Shown piece by piece: positions 46,601 through 55,839 of a stretch of 64,000 bases of DNA. Below the pieces are notes generated by a model, which was not told where the DNA came from, searched no databases, and saw only the letters and a list, made by a program, of their open reading frames with translations. The DNA is from an uncultured Croceitalea sp. GTDB lineage: Bacteria; Bacteroidota; Bacteroidia; Flavobacteriales; Flavobacteriaceae. How positions within the stretch are numbered: the stretch's first letter is position 1; each line of letters opens with the position of its first letter. Location of the stretch: assembly GCA_947495075.1 (NCBI GenBank), contig CANLXH010000001.1:558001-622000 (forward strand), in the 5' to 3' direction. The position numbers and the translations under genes are program-made.

Positions 46601-46743
46601 ACTATGGAAGCCACACGAATCGTATAAGGCGGCATGCTATCACGAGAAAGACCTTGATATCCCACAAGCCCCATGAGCATAACAACTCCAAGGATACTTA
46701 AAACAACACGATTATTGCTAATTGAAAACTGCGTAAGATTCAT
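43630..46743 (-). CDS. RND efflux pump, inner-membrane subunit
   Basis: A 1037-residue AcrB/MexB-like transporter. It has a short cytosolic N-terminus, TM1, a large periplasmic loop, TM2-TM6 with the proton-relay region (ALGMMVDNGIVVAESVMV), a second periplasmic loop and TM8-TM12 with a second GIVINNAIVLVDRIE motif. This is the full length of an RND pump. The substrate cannot be read. It works with the adaptor (22 bases upstream) and the TolC fusion protein. Confidence 0.93.
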   Translation of the reverse strand: MNLTQFSISNNRVVLSILGVVMLMGLVGYQGLSRDSMPPYTIRVASIVSSFPGASPERVEELVTDKIEKVAQELPELKKVTSTSRTGLSVVNVELVMQVEPQDLQPVWDRLRRKLSGIQGLPNGVQPQLKDDGIGEVFGIAVGITSDGFSFAEMKEYADDMRDDLIKLPDAAKVEINGDQEERVFVEFDNTRLKSYGLTSNRLQSLISNTNILSSGGQINVEDERIILEPTGNFDNVSDIEEMLIPVGDGGQVIPLKDITNVRKGYINPPTQIVSINGMDALSLHVSLKNGANIIKLGEELDVVLNEWRDKLPVGIEVRRLASIDTYIDVKISDFIGNLLQSICIVLAVMLIFLGFRTGLVIASLIPIVTITTLFILGLIDVGLNQITLAALIMALGMMVDNGIVVAESVMVKLENGADVKKAAIDSCSELFTPLLISTLTTSAAFLSFYMAESVMGDIMGPIFVVITIALLSSWIIALSIITLFCVFFLKVKKQEDNKVSFLDRMINGLKSKYKDLILVALSWKRSVLFGIIGLFVLSILGFGLLAFVFFPDSDRNMITADINLPEGTKIERTQEMVAAIEAFMKSELQVSEITSDGIVDWSAYIGEGPSAYDLGYNPDEANSNYAHILINTSNFLVNNEMVRKLDSFSFASFPNADIKIGLLGSGGGGTPIEIKVSGDDPDKLAEISQTIKTKLFGISGTKNIKDDWGPKGKKFIIDIDQNKAQLAGVSNQDIATSLQTVLDGFRTGEYRENDKSIPIVMLSDQNQQQSLASLETLNIYAQSSGKSVPLLQVASLIPQWQYTRIKRLNLTRTINVTSELNADGNASAITAEISPWLEEQAASWGQGYSYKLGGDAESTAENMGAVASYLPLSAFIIVMLLIIQFNSFRKMVMIICTIPLGVIGMVLGLLIFNVPFGFMAFLGVISLAGIVINNAIVLVDRIEIEENEIKRKPQDAIIAACLQRFRPILLATFTTVLGLIPLYLGGGEMWEPMAVTIMVGLLFGTVITLLFIPAFYSVLYKVDYKEYKFNEQLLEN

Positions 46744-46765
46744 AATTGGTTGTGTTTAGTATTGG

Positions 46766-47863
46766 TTACTGTAATCTTACTTTTTGACCATCAAGTAGTG
46801 TTTGTAGTCCGGCGGTAGCTATCTTTTCTCCACCATTTAGACCACTCTTAATTTTAAAGCCATCACTGGTAAGTTCTCCAACTTCGATAGTTTGTTTTTT
46901 CGCTATTCCGGTTTCGTCATCTTCAGATTCAATAATAAAGACATAATTGCCATTCCCATCTTCCCCAACAGCTTTTACCGGAACCACTAAAGTATTATCA
47001 GAGGTTTCTTCACCTGTACTAAAATTAAAAGTTACGTTAGCTGCCATACCTGGTTTGATATCAGGTGAAGGGTTTGTAATGCCAATTGCGGTAATATATG
47101 TTGAAGAGTTTTCATCAATACTTGGAGAAACCTCGATTACTATACCATCAAAACTTCCTTTTTCAAGAGAAGAAAATTCAAGCTTGGTTGGCATACCCAC
47201 ATTGACTTTATTAATGAGGGATTCGGAAAGACCTACTTCAATTTTCATGTCATCGCCAGCATTTAACATGGCAAATTGATGTCCTGATGCAACACGCTCG
47301 TCAACAGCGCCATCAGTCCAAGCAATTACTCCATCTTTGGGTGCTTTAATTATTCCGTAACCAACTTGAGTTGCCTGAATACTTTTATTACGTTTTGCAG
47401 ATTCAAATTGGTCAAGAGCACTTTGATACGAATTCTTTGCCTGTTCGTATTCACTTAAAGATTGACTTCCTTTCTCATAAAGATTCTTTACTCTATCCAA
47501 AGCTGATTTAGCCGTTTTCATTGCTGAGTTTGCACTGTTAAGTGCAGATACCGATTGCTCATATGCGAGATTAGCTTCAACATTATCTAGCCTAGCTATG
47601 ATATCTCCTTTTTTAACTTTGGCCCCTTTCCAGTGATTTACTCTGGTAATAATACCACCACTTCTAAAGCTCAATCCAATGGCATCACTGGACTTGGCGG
47701 TTCCGCTAAAAGAACGTATTTTTTGAGCATCTGAAGTGCCTACGACTTGATAATTAACAGGTCTTAGAACTTCTTCTTTCTTCTTTTCTTCTTCTTTACA
47801 AGAAGAGAATGCCAAAACTATAAGAAGTATTAACAGATTGTATCGTAAATAGTGTTTAGTCAT
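46766..47863 (-). CDS. RND periplasmic adaptor lipoprotein
   Basis: A 365-residue membrane-fusion protein of the HlyD/AcrA type with a lipobox (FSSCKEE, Cys about 22), a lipoyl-like half (GDIIARLDNVEA), a helical hairpin (about 95-150) and a beta-barrel part with GMPTKLEF. It bridges the RND pump to the outer-membrane channel and is encoded between them. Confidence 0.92.
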   Translation of the reverse strand: MTKHYLRYNLLILLIVLAFSSCKEEEKKKEEVLRPVNYQVVGTSDAQKIRSFSGTAKSSDAIGLSFRSGGIITRVNHWKGAKVKKGDIIARLDNVEANLAYEQSVSALNSANSAMKTAKSALDRVKNLYEKGSQSLSEYEQAKNSYQSALDQFESAKRNKSIQATQVGYGIIKAPKDGVIAWTDGAVDERVASGHQFAMLNAGDDMKIEVGLSESLINKVNVGMPTKLEFSSLEKGSFDGIVIEVSPSIDENSSTYITAIGITNPSPDIKPGMAANVTFNFSTGEETSDNTLVVPVKAVGEDGNGNYVFIIESEDDETGIAKKQTIEVGELTSDGFKIKSGLNGGEKIATAGLQTLLDGQKVRLQ

Positions 47864-47881
47864 ATTGATTAATGTTATGTT

Positions 47882-50227
47882 TTAGTTTCTGCTTAAAATA
47901 AATTCTTGTGCTCTCTGAATAAATTCTTGGTTGTTATCTTCTGAATTTATAAGGAAGAAATAACCAATGGCTCGCTCTAATTGCATGGATGCCAGTAAAT
48001 AGTTATAGTTGGCATTGGCACTTGCTATCTGAGATTGCAAATAGTTGGTTTGCGCGTCAATTAATTGAATTAATGGAACAGCCCCTTGACTATATGCGTT
48101 TTGGGTTAAGTCAAGACTTTCCTTGGCCGCTTCTTCTGCTATTTGCGAAATTTGGATATTGGCAATTTGATTTGTCAAATCCAATACAAGTGCATTGATA
48201 TTTGTTTCAATATTCAAATCAATATTGCTCTTTTGAATATGAAGCTGGTCTTCTTGAATCTTGGCCGTTTGCTTATTAATGTTCCGTAGGTTTTGATTAA
48301 AAATCGGAAGGGATACATTTAATCCGAAGTTGTACGTACCATCAGGCGCAACCGGAATTCCAACGGTAGGAGTAGAGCCCGCTCCCGATTGGGATAATGC
48401 TAAATTATACTGTCCTTGAAGTGCGACAGTAGGTACGAACCTTCCAGCGGCATTTAATCTGTAGCTGCGTTGGGTGGCTTCTAAATTGTAACCTATATTT
48501 TTCAACTCAGGAGCATTGTTCTTTGCTTCTTCTATCAAGAAATCGACAAGGTTAGGTCTTAATTTAGGGTCGTCTAAAATGTCATAAAAATCTTGGTATT
48601 TATAATTGGAAAACAAACCTTCAGAGATGACTGCATCCTCCAAATCAATGTCCAGATCAATAGGGTTGTTCATTAGCTGGTTGATGGTAAAATAGGCTTG
48701 ATTCAATTGATTGCCAGCCTCTATCAAAGTTTGCATGTTTTGAGCCATTTGGCTACGAAAACGCAGTACATCCGATTTTCCGGAAGCACCCGCTTGAAAA
48801 TTTTGCTCAGAGATTTGAAGGTTCTTTTTAGTAACCTCTAGGTTTTGTGCTTGAATTTGAGCGTTCGTTTTTAAAATCAATGCATTGAAATAGGCTACAG
48901 AACCGTTGAGAACAGCATCCAGTTCAGCTGCATTATAGGTCTCTTGTTGCGCTTTCTGTAATTTTTCCTGAATGGTAATGCCTGCGGCGGCGCCTTCGGA
49001 ATAGATAAGTTGCTGTAGTCCTACTGTTCCTGAAGTTGAAAATTCAGGATTTGTACCTCCTGATATTTCAGCAACGCGAGGGTCAAGATATAACCCTGTA
49101 GCTCCCGCAGATACATCTGGCAGAAAGTTGCTTTTTGCCGTCTTTATATCTTGAGAACTCAAATCGATATTCTTACGTTCCGCTTCAAGTCCCAAATTAC
49201 GATCGATTACTCCGTTCATAATGTCTAATAGTGAATAGGCATTTTCTGAAATGAAGTTGTTTTCACCTCCAACAATGTCTACTGTACCTAACATACTATA
49301 CCGTAAAGGGAATTTGATTTCCTTGGCTGTATTGAAATTTAGGGAAAGTCTATTTTTATATTCTAGTAGCATTGGAAGTTCAGAGGGATTAGTACCATTT
49401 ATAATCGATTCTACGTCTAGAGCCAAACGCCTAAAAAACTGATCGATATTTGATTCGGGTTGGTTGGTTGCAAGAATACCTTTCTCTACATCTTGCTTTC
49501 TATTAGCTGAAAATGATGGCAATTGATTGTTATTAATCGTTGAAACCAAAGTTCTAAAAGCTGCTTCGGACAAATCAAACCCTCCTGCCAGATAAACTGC
49601 ATCAACATTATCTATAAGTTTGGATACATCTCCATTTTTGGGAAGGGTTATTAATTCATAACTAGATTCTTTGTTAGCAAAATAGGTGTCGAACAATTCT
49701 TTTATCGGCAACGCATCCGGCAGATACTCATCCACCAATATTCCTATTTTTTCATATTCATAGATAGAATTAAACGCATCAAGGTCTTCGGAATAGGAAA
49801 GTGGCGCGATGATGTAGGCGATATTGTTGATTCCGGATGTTTTTTGGTTTTCGGGCAACGGGATAAAGTCACTATTTACTGAACCGAAAACTACTACTGG
49901 TTTCGCATAGGTCTTTTGCTGGTAAAGTACAATATTATTGATGACTCCGAATGCAAGAATGATATCTACTTCACTTGATTCCAAGGCGAGATAGTTAGCT
50001 TTGGCAGTATCTAAATCAAAACCGTTTTCAATTGGGTCTTTAAAAACCACTTTGGCATCTTGCCCAACAACCGCAGCAATCTCATTTTGAAGTTTTTCAA
50101 GCAATGGTGCGTTTTCAATGGATGCCTCATCAGCAAGTATTCCTATGGTTATGGTCTTTTTATTTTGAGCAAAAGAAAATGAGATTCCAATTAGCAGGAG
50201 AGCGATAAAGAGTAGCTTTTTTTTCAT
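47882..50227 (-). CDS. ABC substrate-binding domain fused to a TolC-type channel
   Basis: A 781-residue outer-membrane protein. After a signal peptide (to about residue 20) comes a domain of about 300 residues like ABC_sub_bind (TITIGILADEAS, IILAFGVINN, KIGILVDEYLPDA), then from about 340 a TolC/OEP efflux channel with the two coiled-coil halves and the repeating ALDLTQNAYSQGAVPLIQLIDA pattern. Normal TolC proteins lack such an N-terminal sensor-like domain. It suggests that ligand binding in the periplasm could gate the channel. A small secreted protein gene precedes it by 9 bases. Confidence 0.82.
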   Translation of the reverse strand: MKKKLLFIALLLIGISFSFAQNKKTITIGILADEASIENAPLLEKLQNEIAAVVGQDAKVVFKDPIENGFDLDTAKANYLALESSEVDIILAFGVINNIVLYQQKTYAKPVVVFGSVNSDFIPLPENQKTSGINNIAYIIAPLSYSEDLDAFNSIYEYEKIGILVDEYLPDALPIKELFDTYFANKESSYELITLPKNGDVSKLIDNVDAVYLAGGFDLSEAAFRTLVSTINNNQLPSFSANRKQDVEKGILATNQPESNIDQFFRRLALDVESIINGTNPSELPMLLEYKNRLSLNFNTAKEIKFPLRYSMLGTVDIVGGENNFISENAYSLLDIMNGVIDRNLGLEAERKNIDLSSQDIKTAKSNFLPDVSAGATGLYLDPRVAEISGGTNPEFSTSGTVGLQQLIYSEGAAAGITIQEKLQKAQQETYNAAELDAVLNGSVAYFNALILKTNAQIQAQNLEVTKKNLQISEQNFQAGASGKSDVLRFRSQMAQNMQTLIEAGNQLNQAYFTINQLMNNPIDLDIDLEDAVISEGLFSNYKYQDFYDILDDPKLRPNLVDFLIEEAKNNAPELKNIGYNLEATQRSYRLNAAGRFVPTVALQGQYNLALSQSGAGSTPTVGIPVAPDGTYNFGLNVSLPIFNQNLRNINKQTAKIQEDQLHIQKSNIDLNIETNINALVLDLTNQIANIQISQIAEEAAKESLDLTQNAYSQGAVPLIQLIDAQTNYLQSQIASANANYNYLLASMQLERAIGYFFLINSEDNNQEFIQRAQEFILSRN

Positions 50228-50236
50228 ATTTTTAAG

Positions 50237-50647
50237 TTAGTTCCAACCCTTTTTTTGGTATACACTTTTTAGAAGCTTATTATAGGTATCTAGATAGTAG
50301 GCATATTGTTTTTCATCCAGGATTGTCTTAATCTCATTATTTTGTTTTTTCAAAAGCTCTTCAAACTTTGCTCGAATTTCGATTGAGGAATATCCCTTTT
50401 CTTTTTTTTCAAGGGATTTCATTTTAAAGGTGTGGTATAACACGATATTGTAAAATTCATCGCGTTTTTCATCTTTCAATCCCATAACGGTTGCACGATC
50501 ATAAAACCACAATTGAAGACTATCCCTTTCCGATGAGGAAAACAATGCAGGTTTTGGATTGATAGCCGAGGTATCTTTAAGTTGGGCAAAAATACTACTG
50601 CCGAATGATACGCATATCAATAGGCAAAAAATCATACAATTTTTCAT
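50237..50647 (-). CDS. small secreted helical protein, Spy/CpxP-like
   Basis: A 136-residue periplasmic protein with a signal peptide ending at IFAQ. The mature part is almost all helix and has the run FEELLKKQNNEIKTILDEKQY typical of Spy/CpxP-like stress proteins, without an exact LTxxQ motif. It is the first gene of the efflux operon, just 32 bases from a palindromic operator. It may act as a chaperone or sensor for the pump. Confidence 0.6.
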   Translation of the reverse strand: MKNCMIFCLLICVSFGSSIFAQLKDTSAINPKPALFSSSERDSLQLWFYDRATVMGLKDEKRDEFYNIVLYHTFKMKSLEKKEKGYSSIEIRAKFEELLKKQNNEIKTILDEKQYAYYLDTYNKLLKSVYQKKGWN

Positions 50648-50678
50648 ACGATGTTTTTTCTTAATTGGTCTAACATAT

Positions 50679-50695
50679 TGATTTAATCTAAATCA
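50679..50695. promoter_or_regulatory. palindromic operator of the efflux operon
   Basis: TGATTTA-ATC-TAAATCA is a perfect 7-3-7 inverted repeat 32 bases upstream of the first ATG of the operon (50647). It has the size of a homodimer binding site, such as a TetR/Crp-type site, but no regulator gene adjoins. The binding protein is unknown. Confidence 0.5.
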
Positions 50696-50863
50696 TAGTT
50701 TTGTACTAAAAGTAAGCAAATAGAGTGTAAATACTTAATTTATATTAATATTAAACAATCACAATTCTTAAAGCAACTGTCATTTTTAAAGATGGGAATT
50801 AAAGAAATACATCTTGATTTTGTTTGACCTTTTTATTCTTAAATATTTTTTTCTTTGTGAATC

Positions 50864-51676
50864 TCATCTCCATATCAAAATCACCTTTCTAGTTGTTTTC
50901 AGTTCTTGTAACCTAGCTTCTATTTTCTCATTCCGACTTATTATGAATTTGGGAACCACATAGACCATCTGGACCTTTATGTTTGGCAATACCCGTGAAG
51001 GTTTGTTGTATACATAAATTGGGTTCAATTGAATCTCTTGATAAGATGCGTTACGTTTTTGATTACCATTAACCTTAAAGATTTTCAGGAAGTCGAAGTC
51101 AAATCGCACCTCTGATTTGTTTTCAATCTCAAACTGTAGAAATACCTTATCGTCTTGATATTTGATGTTCTTTAAACTCAAAATAATACCTCTTCCCTTC
51201 TTCCTAAAATACTTTTCTTTGGGAAGTTTCAATAATGATTCACAAGACTTGCGAAGCAGGTCTTGTGAATCATTGACCTGCATACCGGTATTCTGGTTTT
51301 CATCTGTTTCCAGTACCTTTTTTAATACTCTTTTGACATCCCCAATACTTTCTTGAACTGAAATAAATCGATTGGGGTTATCAATGAACTCCGCATATTT
51401 TAGGATAAAGGAGTATACTTTTCCATCCGAGGTAATCACTAATAAATTACTAGGGTTTCCCTTTACCGCCTTTAGCAACCCTAGGTTTTGTTTCTTTTCT
51501 CGATTGTATGTGAATACAAAATTATCGGAACCTGTAATCCCCTGTTTTATATCGGAGGGAAAAAACAATGCCATTGTCATTATTTCATTTGCATATATGG
51601 TATCTAATTGCTTTATATTTTTTGCTTGAGCCGAGTATATAAAACCCAAACTCAGTACTATGAGTAACTTTTCCAT
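50864..51676 (-). CDS. traN: TraN-like conjugative transposon protein (DUF4138)
   Basis: A 270-residue protein with a signal peptide and the beta-rich domain of Bacteroides TraN (DUF4138), which is part of the conjugation apparatus. It is near full length. It follows a truncated traM gene (11 bases apart) in the normal M-N order, but no other tra gene (traG-L or traO-Q) is next to it. It is probably a leftover of a conjugative transposon. Confidence 0.8.
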   Translation of the reverse strand: MEKLLIVLSLGFIYSAQAKNIKQLDTIYANEIMTMALFFPSDIKQGITGSDNFVFTYNREKKQNLGLLKAVKGNPSNLLVITSDGKVYSFILKYAEFIDNPNRFISVQESIGDVKRVLKKVLETDENQNTGMQVNDSQDLLRKSCESLLKLPKEKYFRKKGRGIILSLKNIKYQDDKVFLQFEIENKSEVRFDFDFLKIFKVNGNQKRNASYQEIQLNPIYVYNKPSRVLPNIKVQMVYVVPKFIISRNEKIEARLQELKTTRKVILIWR

Positions 51677-51687
51677 ATGATTTGTTT

Positions 51688-52332
51688 TTATTGTTGCGAA
51701 TCAACTTTTAACGTGAGTATATAGTTGGGGTTTACCGTTACTTTTACGAGACGGTTGGAACGCTGAAAAATGCTTTTTAGACCTCGAACTTGTGGAATTC
51801 CCGGTACATTAATGTCATTAACTGCATCGCCAATGACCTGCTTCCGAACTTCTTCCCGAAAACTGTTTACAATGTATATTCCTTCCAATCCGTCCCTAAA
51901 ATCATATGCCTTAAAGCTCAGCGGAAATTCTGCAATATTTCGGATCTTTAATAAGATCCTGTTCGGTTTAAAGCTTACAATACCGAAAAGGACAGTGTTT
52001 TTAGGTATTGCTGTACCATTAATGGTAACCTCATTTAAGGTTCTCATTTCTAAACGATTATTCGCTTTTATGACCTGCTTTCTATCGACGATTACTTGCA
52101 ATTCAGGCAAGTGTTCAGTAGTTATTTCGGCCGAAGGGTTTGAAGCAAAAAACAATTGTTGTTCCAAGCCTATTTCTTTAGTATCGGCGGTAGTTTCATT
52201 AGTGATTTCCTTCTTAGTACCAGTGCCTTTCTTTTGAGCAATTGCACCTACAATGCTATCCCTATTAGTAACATTAGGAGGATTTTTGAACGTACTGGTA
52301 CTGTAATCAATTCTACTGTTGGCAGTAATCAT
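51688..52332 (-). CDS. traM: TraM-like protein, N-terminus lost
   Basis: A 214-residue frame that matches the C-terminal half of Bacteroides TraM (TTEHLPELQVIVDRKQVIK and INGTAIPKNTVLFGIVSF). Full TraM is about 400 residues with a membrane segment at the start; both are missing here. The first ATG (52332) overlaps the stop of a serine-hydrolase frame (ATGA). The break is a recombination join: hydrolase sequence runs to within a few bases of TraM sequence. Probably non-functional. Confidence 0.72.
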   Translation of the reverse strand: MITANSRIDYSTSTFKNPPNVTNRDSIVGAIAQKKGTGTKKEITNETTADTKEIGLEQQLFFASNPSAEITTEHLPELQVIVDRKQVIKANNRLEMRTLNEVTINGTAIPKNTVLFGIVSFKPNRILLKIRNIAEFPLSFKAYDFRDGLEGIYIVNSFREEVRKQVIGDAVNDINVPGIPQVRGLKSIFQRSNRLVKVTVNPNYILTLKVDSQQ

Positions 52333-53416
52333 TTCTTTTTACCCACAGATTCTTCTAGTAAAACAAGCAAATTTTCTGCGAAACCTGACGAGAATAGATT
52401 GTCACCATTTGTTAATATCACAATTCCAAATCCATTTTGTGGATAAAAGTGTGTCCACGCTTGAAAATCACCATTGTCACCAGTATGAAAATATCTTAAT
52501 CCATCTGGAGTCTCCTTAGTAAATGACAATAAACTTCTATAGGTTTTTGTATCTGGAAAGATTGGCATTTCAGTTTGTGCCCTTATTAATTCATAAAAAG
52601 TCTCAGAGTTAAGAATCTTTTTTTGAGACAAAGCAATCAAAAACTTTGCATAAGCATTTGAAGTGGAGTGTAAAGAATATGAAGCAGCAAACAAATTAGG
52701 ACCTTGTTCTTTAAAATAGAAATTGTCTGTTGGTTCATTATTAATGTGTCCATATACTTTATGATTCTCATATTTCTTTCGCCAAGTAAAACTCATATTT
52801 CTTATTCTTAACGGATCAGTTATTTCTCTTTTAAAAATGCTGTCCAATCCTTTATCGTCAGTTTTCAACAAGTGCAATAATACGTTTTTCAGATATTCGT
52901 AACCCTCACCCGAATAGCCGTATTTAACCCCAGGGGTATATTTAGCTTAAGGCTATCATTTGTTTCTCTACGCCAATTCGGAAATCCCGATGAATGGCAC
53001 AGAACCATTCTTGCAGTTATTGTTTTGTACCTTTCATCATAGCTAATATCAGGATTTGGCAAATACCTATATAGAGGCTCATCTAATTGTAAAATACCTT
53101 TTTCTACTTGTTTTAGAACAAAAAAGGAAAAAACTGGTTTTGAAAGAGAAGCCACTTGATAAATACTCTTGTTATTGATATTGTGCGCTCCATCCATTTT
53201 TTTCTTTCCGAAATGCCCACTATAAACAATTTTATTTCCATTTACTATGGAAACCGATACCCCGACAAGTTTTGCCGAATCGATTTGTGTGGAAATGAAT
53301 GAGTCAATTTTAGAGGTATTGATTTGTGTACCCTTGACTGTTTTTATTGTTCTGTTTTTTGGACCGCACGATAAAGCCAAAATTGAAATTAAGAATAGGA
53401 TCCAGTAATATTTCAT
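52329..53416 (-). pseudogene. serine hydrolase (class C beta-lactamase fold), frameshifted
   Basis: Two frames form one serine hydrolase: 53416 to about 52930 has a lipoprotein signal (LSCG) and the SxxK motif (SLSKP), then 52877-52329 has the C-terminal part. At 52928-52936 (CCCC-A-GGGG) one base is missing; reading on in the other frame gives the expected PGVKYGYSGEGYEYL with the catalytic Tyr. So a single slip in a homopolymer separates them. An intact relative lies at 55989-57032. Either a real mutation or a sequencing error. Confidence 0.75.
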
Positions 53417-53545
53417 TTTTTGAGTTTAGCCTTTAAAGAGAATAAAAGGAAGACGATTTACAAATGAAAGTGTTACTTGATTGCGGTATAATTACTGCCA
53501 ACATGGGAATATAATTATTAATGAGAATATGGGTGCAATAAATTA

Positions 53546-54199
53546 TTAATCTTTGATAAAGCGAACTGAAAGCCCAGTCCCTTTAACATTAGAAATAATA
53601 TTTGCATTATTGTTTTGATAAACTAACAGGAAACTATTTGCATGAATTGAACTTTTTTCATTTGAGCACCACCAATATGCATTTGCCTCCAAATCAAAAT
53701 CTCCAAAAAGCCAGCGCAATCCTCCAGAATGACCTGAAAACCCACTTTCATTGTTTCCATTTCCAGTCTCAATCCATCCTATTTTAGTTTTCATTTTTAA
53801 ACCTGCAATATCCTCACCACCCAAGGAGTTTATCAACCACTCAAATTCAATCGATGTGGGAACATGCCATCCTTCAGGAGCCAAACCTCTGGGATCATTT
53901 ATGGCATACCAGTTATAAAGAATCTCATTTTCAGGATTATTATTGAAATAACACCAAGCGGGTTCACGTCGTTCGAACGAAACTTTCCAAGATTCATTGG
54001 TTTGCGCATATGGGATTAAATCTCCATTTCTGAACTTTGTCACTCTTGAATTTTCTGCTGACCATATATCATCATTTATTTGGATGACCGTGTAGAGGTT
54101 TCCATTGACATCCTTCAGATTATCAACCTTGTCAGATTGACCTTTGCAACAGGAAAACACCAATAAAACAGATAACAATGTAAAACATGATTTATTCAT
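53546..54199 (-). CDS. FISUMP-domain lipoprotein
   Basis: A 217-residue lipoprotein (Cys-rich end of the signal, SCC) with a FISUMP (Fibrobacter succinogenes major paralogous) domain: GNLYTVIQINDDIWSAEN, GLAPEGWHVPTSIEFEWL, then YWWCSNEKSS. FISUMP domains occur in secreted Bacteroidetes proteins and have no fixed role. It is transcribed alone. Confidence 0.8.
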   Translation of the reverse strand: MNKSCFTLLSVLLVFSCCKGQSDKVDNLKDVNGNLYTVIQINDDIWSAENSRVTKFRNGDLIPYAQTNESWKVSFERREPAWCYFNNNPENEILYNWYAINDPRGLAPEGWHVPTSIEFEWLINSLGGEDIAGLKMKTKIGWIETGNGNNESGFSGHSGGLRWLFGDFDLEANAYWWCSNEKSSIHANSFLLVYQNNNANIISNVKGTGLSVRFIKD

Positions 54200-54390
54200 T
54201 ATTCCTAGGTTAAATAAAGATACTACAACGGTTTTGTGTATGAAACATAGCGTAAAAAAGACACAAACTTTTCAGATTAGCACAGAACCGAATTTTATAT
54301 TTTTTGTTTTTAATTTATCAGTTTGAAAACCAAATTCGAAGATTTGACGGTCTTTGTGAACAAATGCAAACCTTTTGGTTATGCAAGTTG

Positions 54391-55839
54391 CTAGCGACTG
54401 TTCTTATTTTCCTCAATCATTTTTATCAAATCTATTACAGCGGTTTTATGACTTTGGAATATATCTTCTTTCCTGAAAACCTTTAACTCAATATCTGGTT
54501 CAACTCCTGAGACCTCAAAAAATCGGCCATTTATATCAACCAATTTTTGATTGGAATATGTTGTATAAAAACCGCCAATCGATTTTCCTAACATACCAGA
54601 TAAAGTTCCTAGAGTATTTGACCCTATAAGTTTGACATTGGGAAGAGCACCCATCATCATAGCGAAACTCTCAGCGGCGCTTCTACTAATATCCGTCATT
54701 AATAAATAGACTGGTTTTGTAAATGTTTTTGAATCTGCAGGATAAACAATTACTTGGTCTTCTTCATAAAATGAGTTATTATTGAAGACATGACTTGTGT
54801 GTGATAAGACTGGAATATCAGTAAAATAACTAGCAATTGTGAGAGCAGCAGCATCGTAACCGCCGAAATTAAAACTGATATCAACAACTATGGCATCTTT
54901 ATCTTGAAATATTTCTATAATATTTTGCATGACTACATTAAGACTATCAATCTGTTGCTTTCTTGTAAATTCTTTTCCTAAAAAGCCTCTAAAAGAATGA
55001 ATATTGATATAGCCAATATCTTCAGTTAACTGACCCCATTCTACTTTATCATTTGCTACTTTTTGTCCATTCCCTTGTAATAAGCTGTCCGTTATATTTG
55101 TGTAATTTGTTGAGAAAAATAAATTAAAATATTTATTAAGGTCCTTAATTTCTGATTGTTCTTCAAATACTTCTTTTACGATTTCTGCTGATGGTGTTAT
55201 ACGATATTGCAATGTTTTCCCAGTCTCCGAAATGACCTTTGTATGCTGGTCTTTTGTTAGTGTTGCGATTTTTCCCATAGTATTGAAAAGTGCTTCATCT
55301 CCTGATGTCACACTATCTTTATAAGAAGCCATCAATGATTTCCAATTAAGATTTCTTCTCTCACTGAATGCATAATTTTCCTGCATCGTCTCTATATATA
55401 GTTTAAAGAGTTCATCAGAACCTAGATTCGTTAATTCAGAAAATCCAATTCTATTCTCTGGAAGGTGGCTAACTTTAATAAAGGCCTTTTTTGTCTGCAA
55501 GATTTGGGTTTTATCACCAAAATCGGTCAGATAAATTCCAAGGGTATCTTCATGAATTGTAAATTGGCTTTGCGAATTTAAAAGACCTTCCAAGTAATCA
55601 TTTTTTTCTTTGTAGCAGAAGCTGTCAGTGTAACTGTAAAGTAAAATACTATCCGTTCTAGCTTCTAGGTAATATCCATTTCCAATCGATTTCCAAATAC
55701 CTTGGATTAAAGGATTGGTTGTATTATTATCTTTTAAAAAAGCACTTTGAAGACTATAATTTGAATTATTAGTGCTCGTTTTCTTTTCCGAACAACTTGT
55801 AAAAAAACATAGTATTAGTATATAAAAAGTAAATCTCAT
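54391..55839 (-). CDS. S41-family peptidase lipoprotein, copy 1
   Basis: A 482-residue lipoprotein from ATG 55839 (lipobox FTSC). After a small N-terminal domain (GIWKSIGNGYYLEA) a tail-specific protease domain follows: AIVVDISFNFGG and the catalytic Ser387 in SRSAAESFA. The ATG at 55917 would put 26 extra residues before the signal and is unlikely. A relative lies at 58670-60127. S41 proteases cleave at the C-terminal side of periplasmic proteins. Confidence 0.85.
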   Translation of the reverse strand: MRFTFYILILCFFTSCSEKKTSTNNSNYSLQSAFLKDNNTTNPLIQGIWKSIGNGYYLEARTDSILLYSYTDSFCYKEKNDYLEGLLNSQSQFTIHEDTLGIYLTDFGDKTQILQTKKAFIKVSHLPENRIGFSELTNLGSDELFKLYIETMQENYAFSERRNLNWKSLMASYKDSVTSGDEALFNTMGKIATLTKDQHTKVISETGKTLQYRITPSAEIVKEVFEEQSEIKDLNKYFNLFFSTNYTNITDSLLQGNGQKVANDKVEWGQLTEDIGYINIHSFRGFLGKEFTRKQQIDSLNVVMQNIIEIFQDKDAIVVDISFNFGGYDAAALTIASYFTDIPVLSHTSHVFNNNSFYEEDQVIVYPADSKTFTKPVYLLMTDISRSAAESFAMMMGALPNVKLIGSNTLGTLSGMLGKSIGGFYTTYSNQKLVDINGRFFEVSGVEPDIELKVFRKEDIFQSHKTAVIDLIKMIEENKNSR

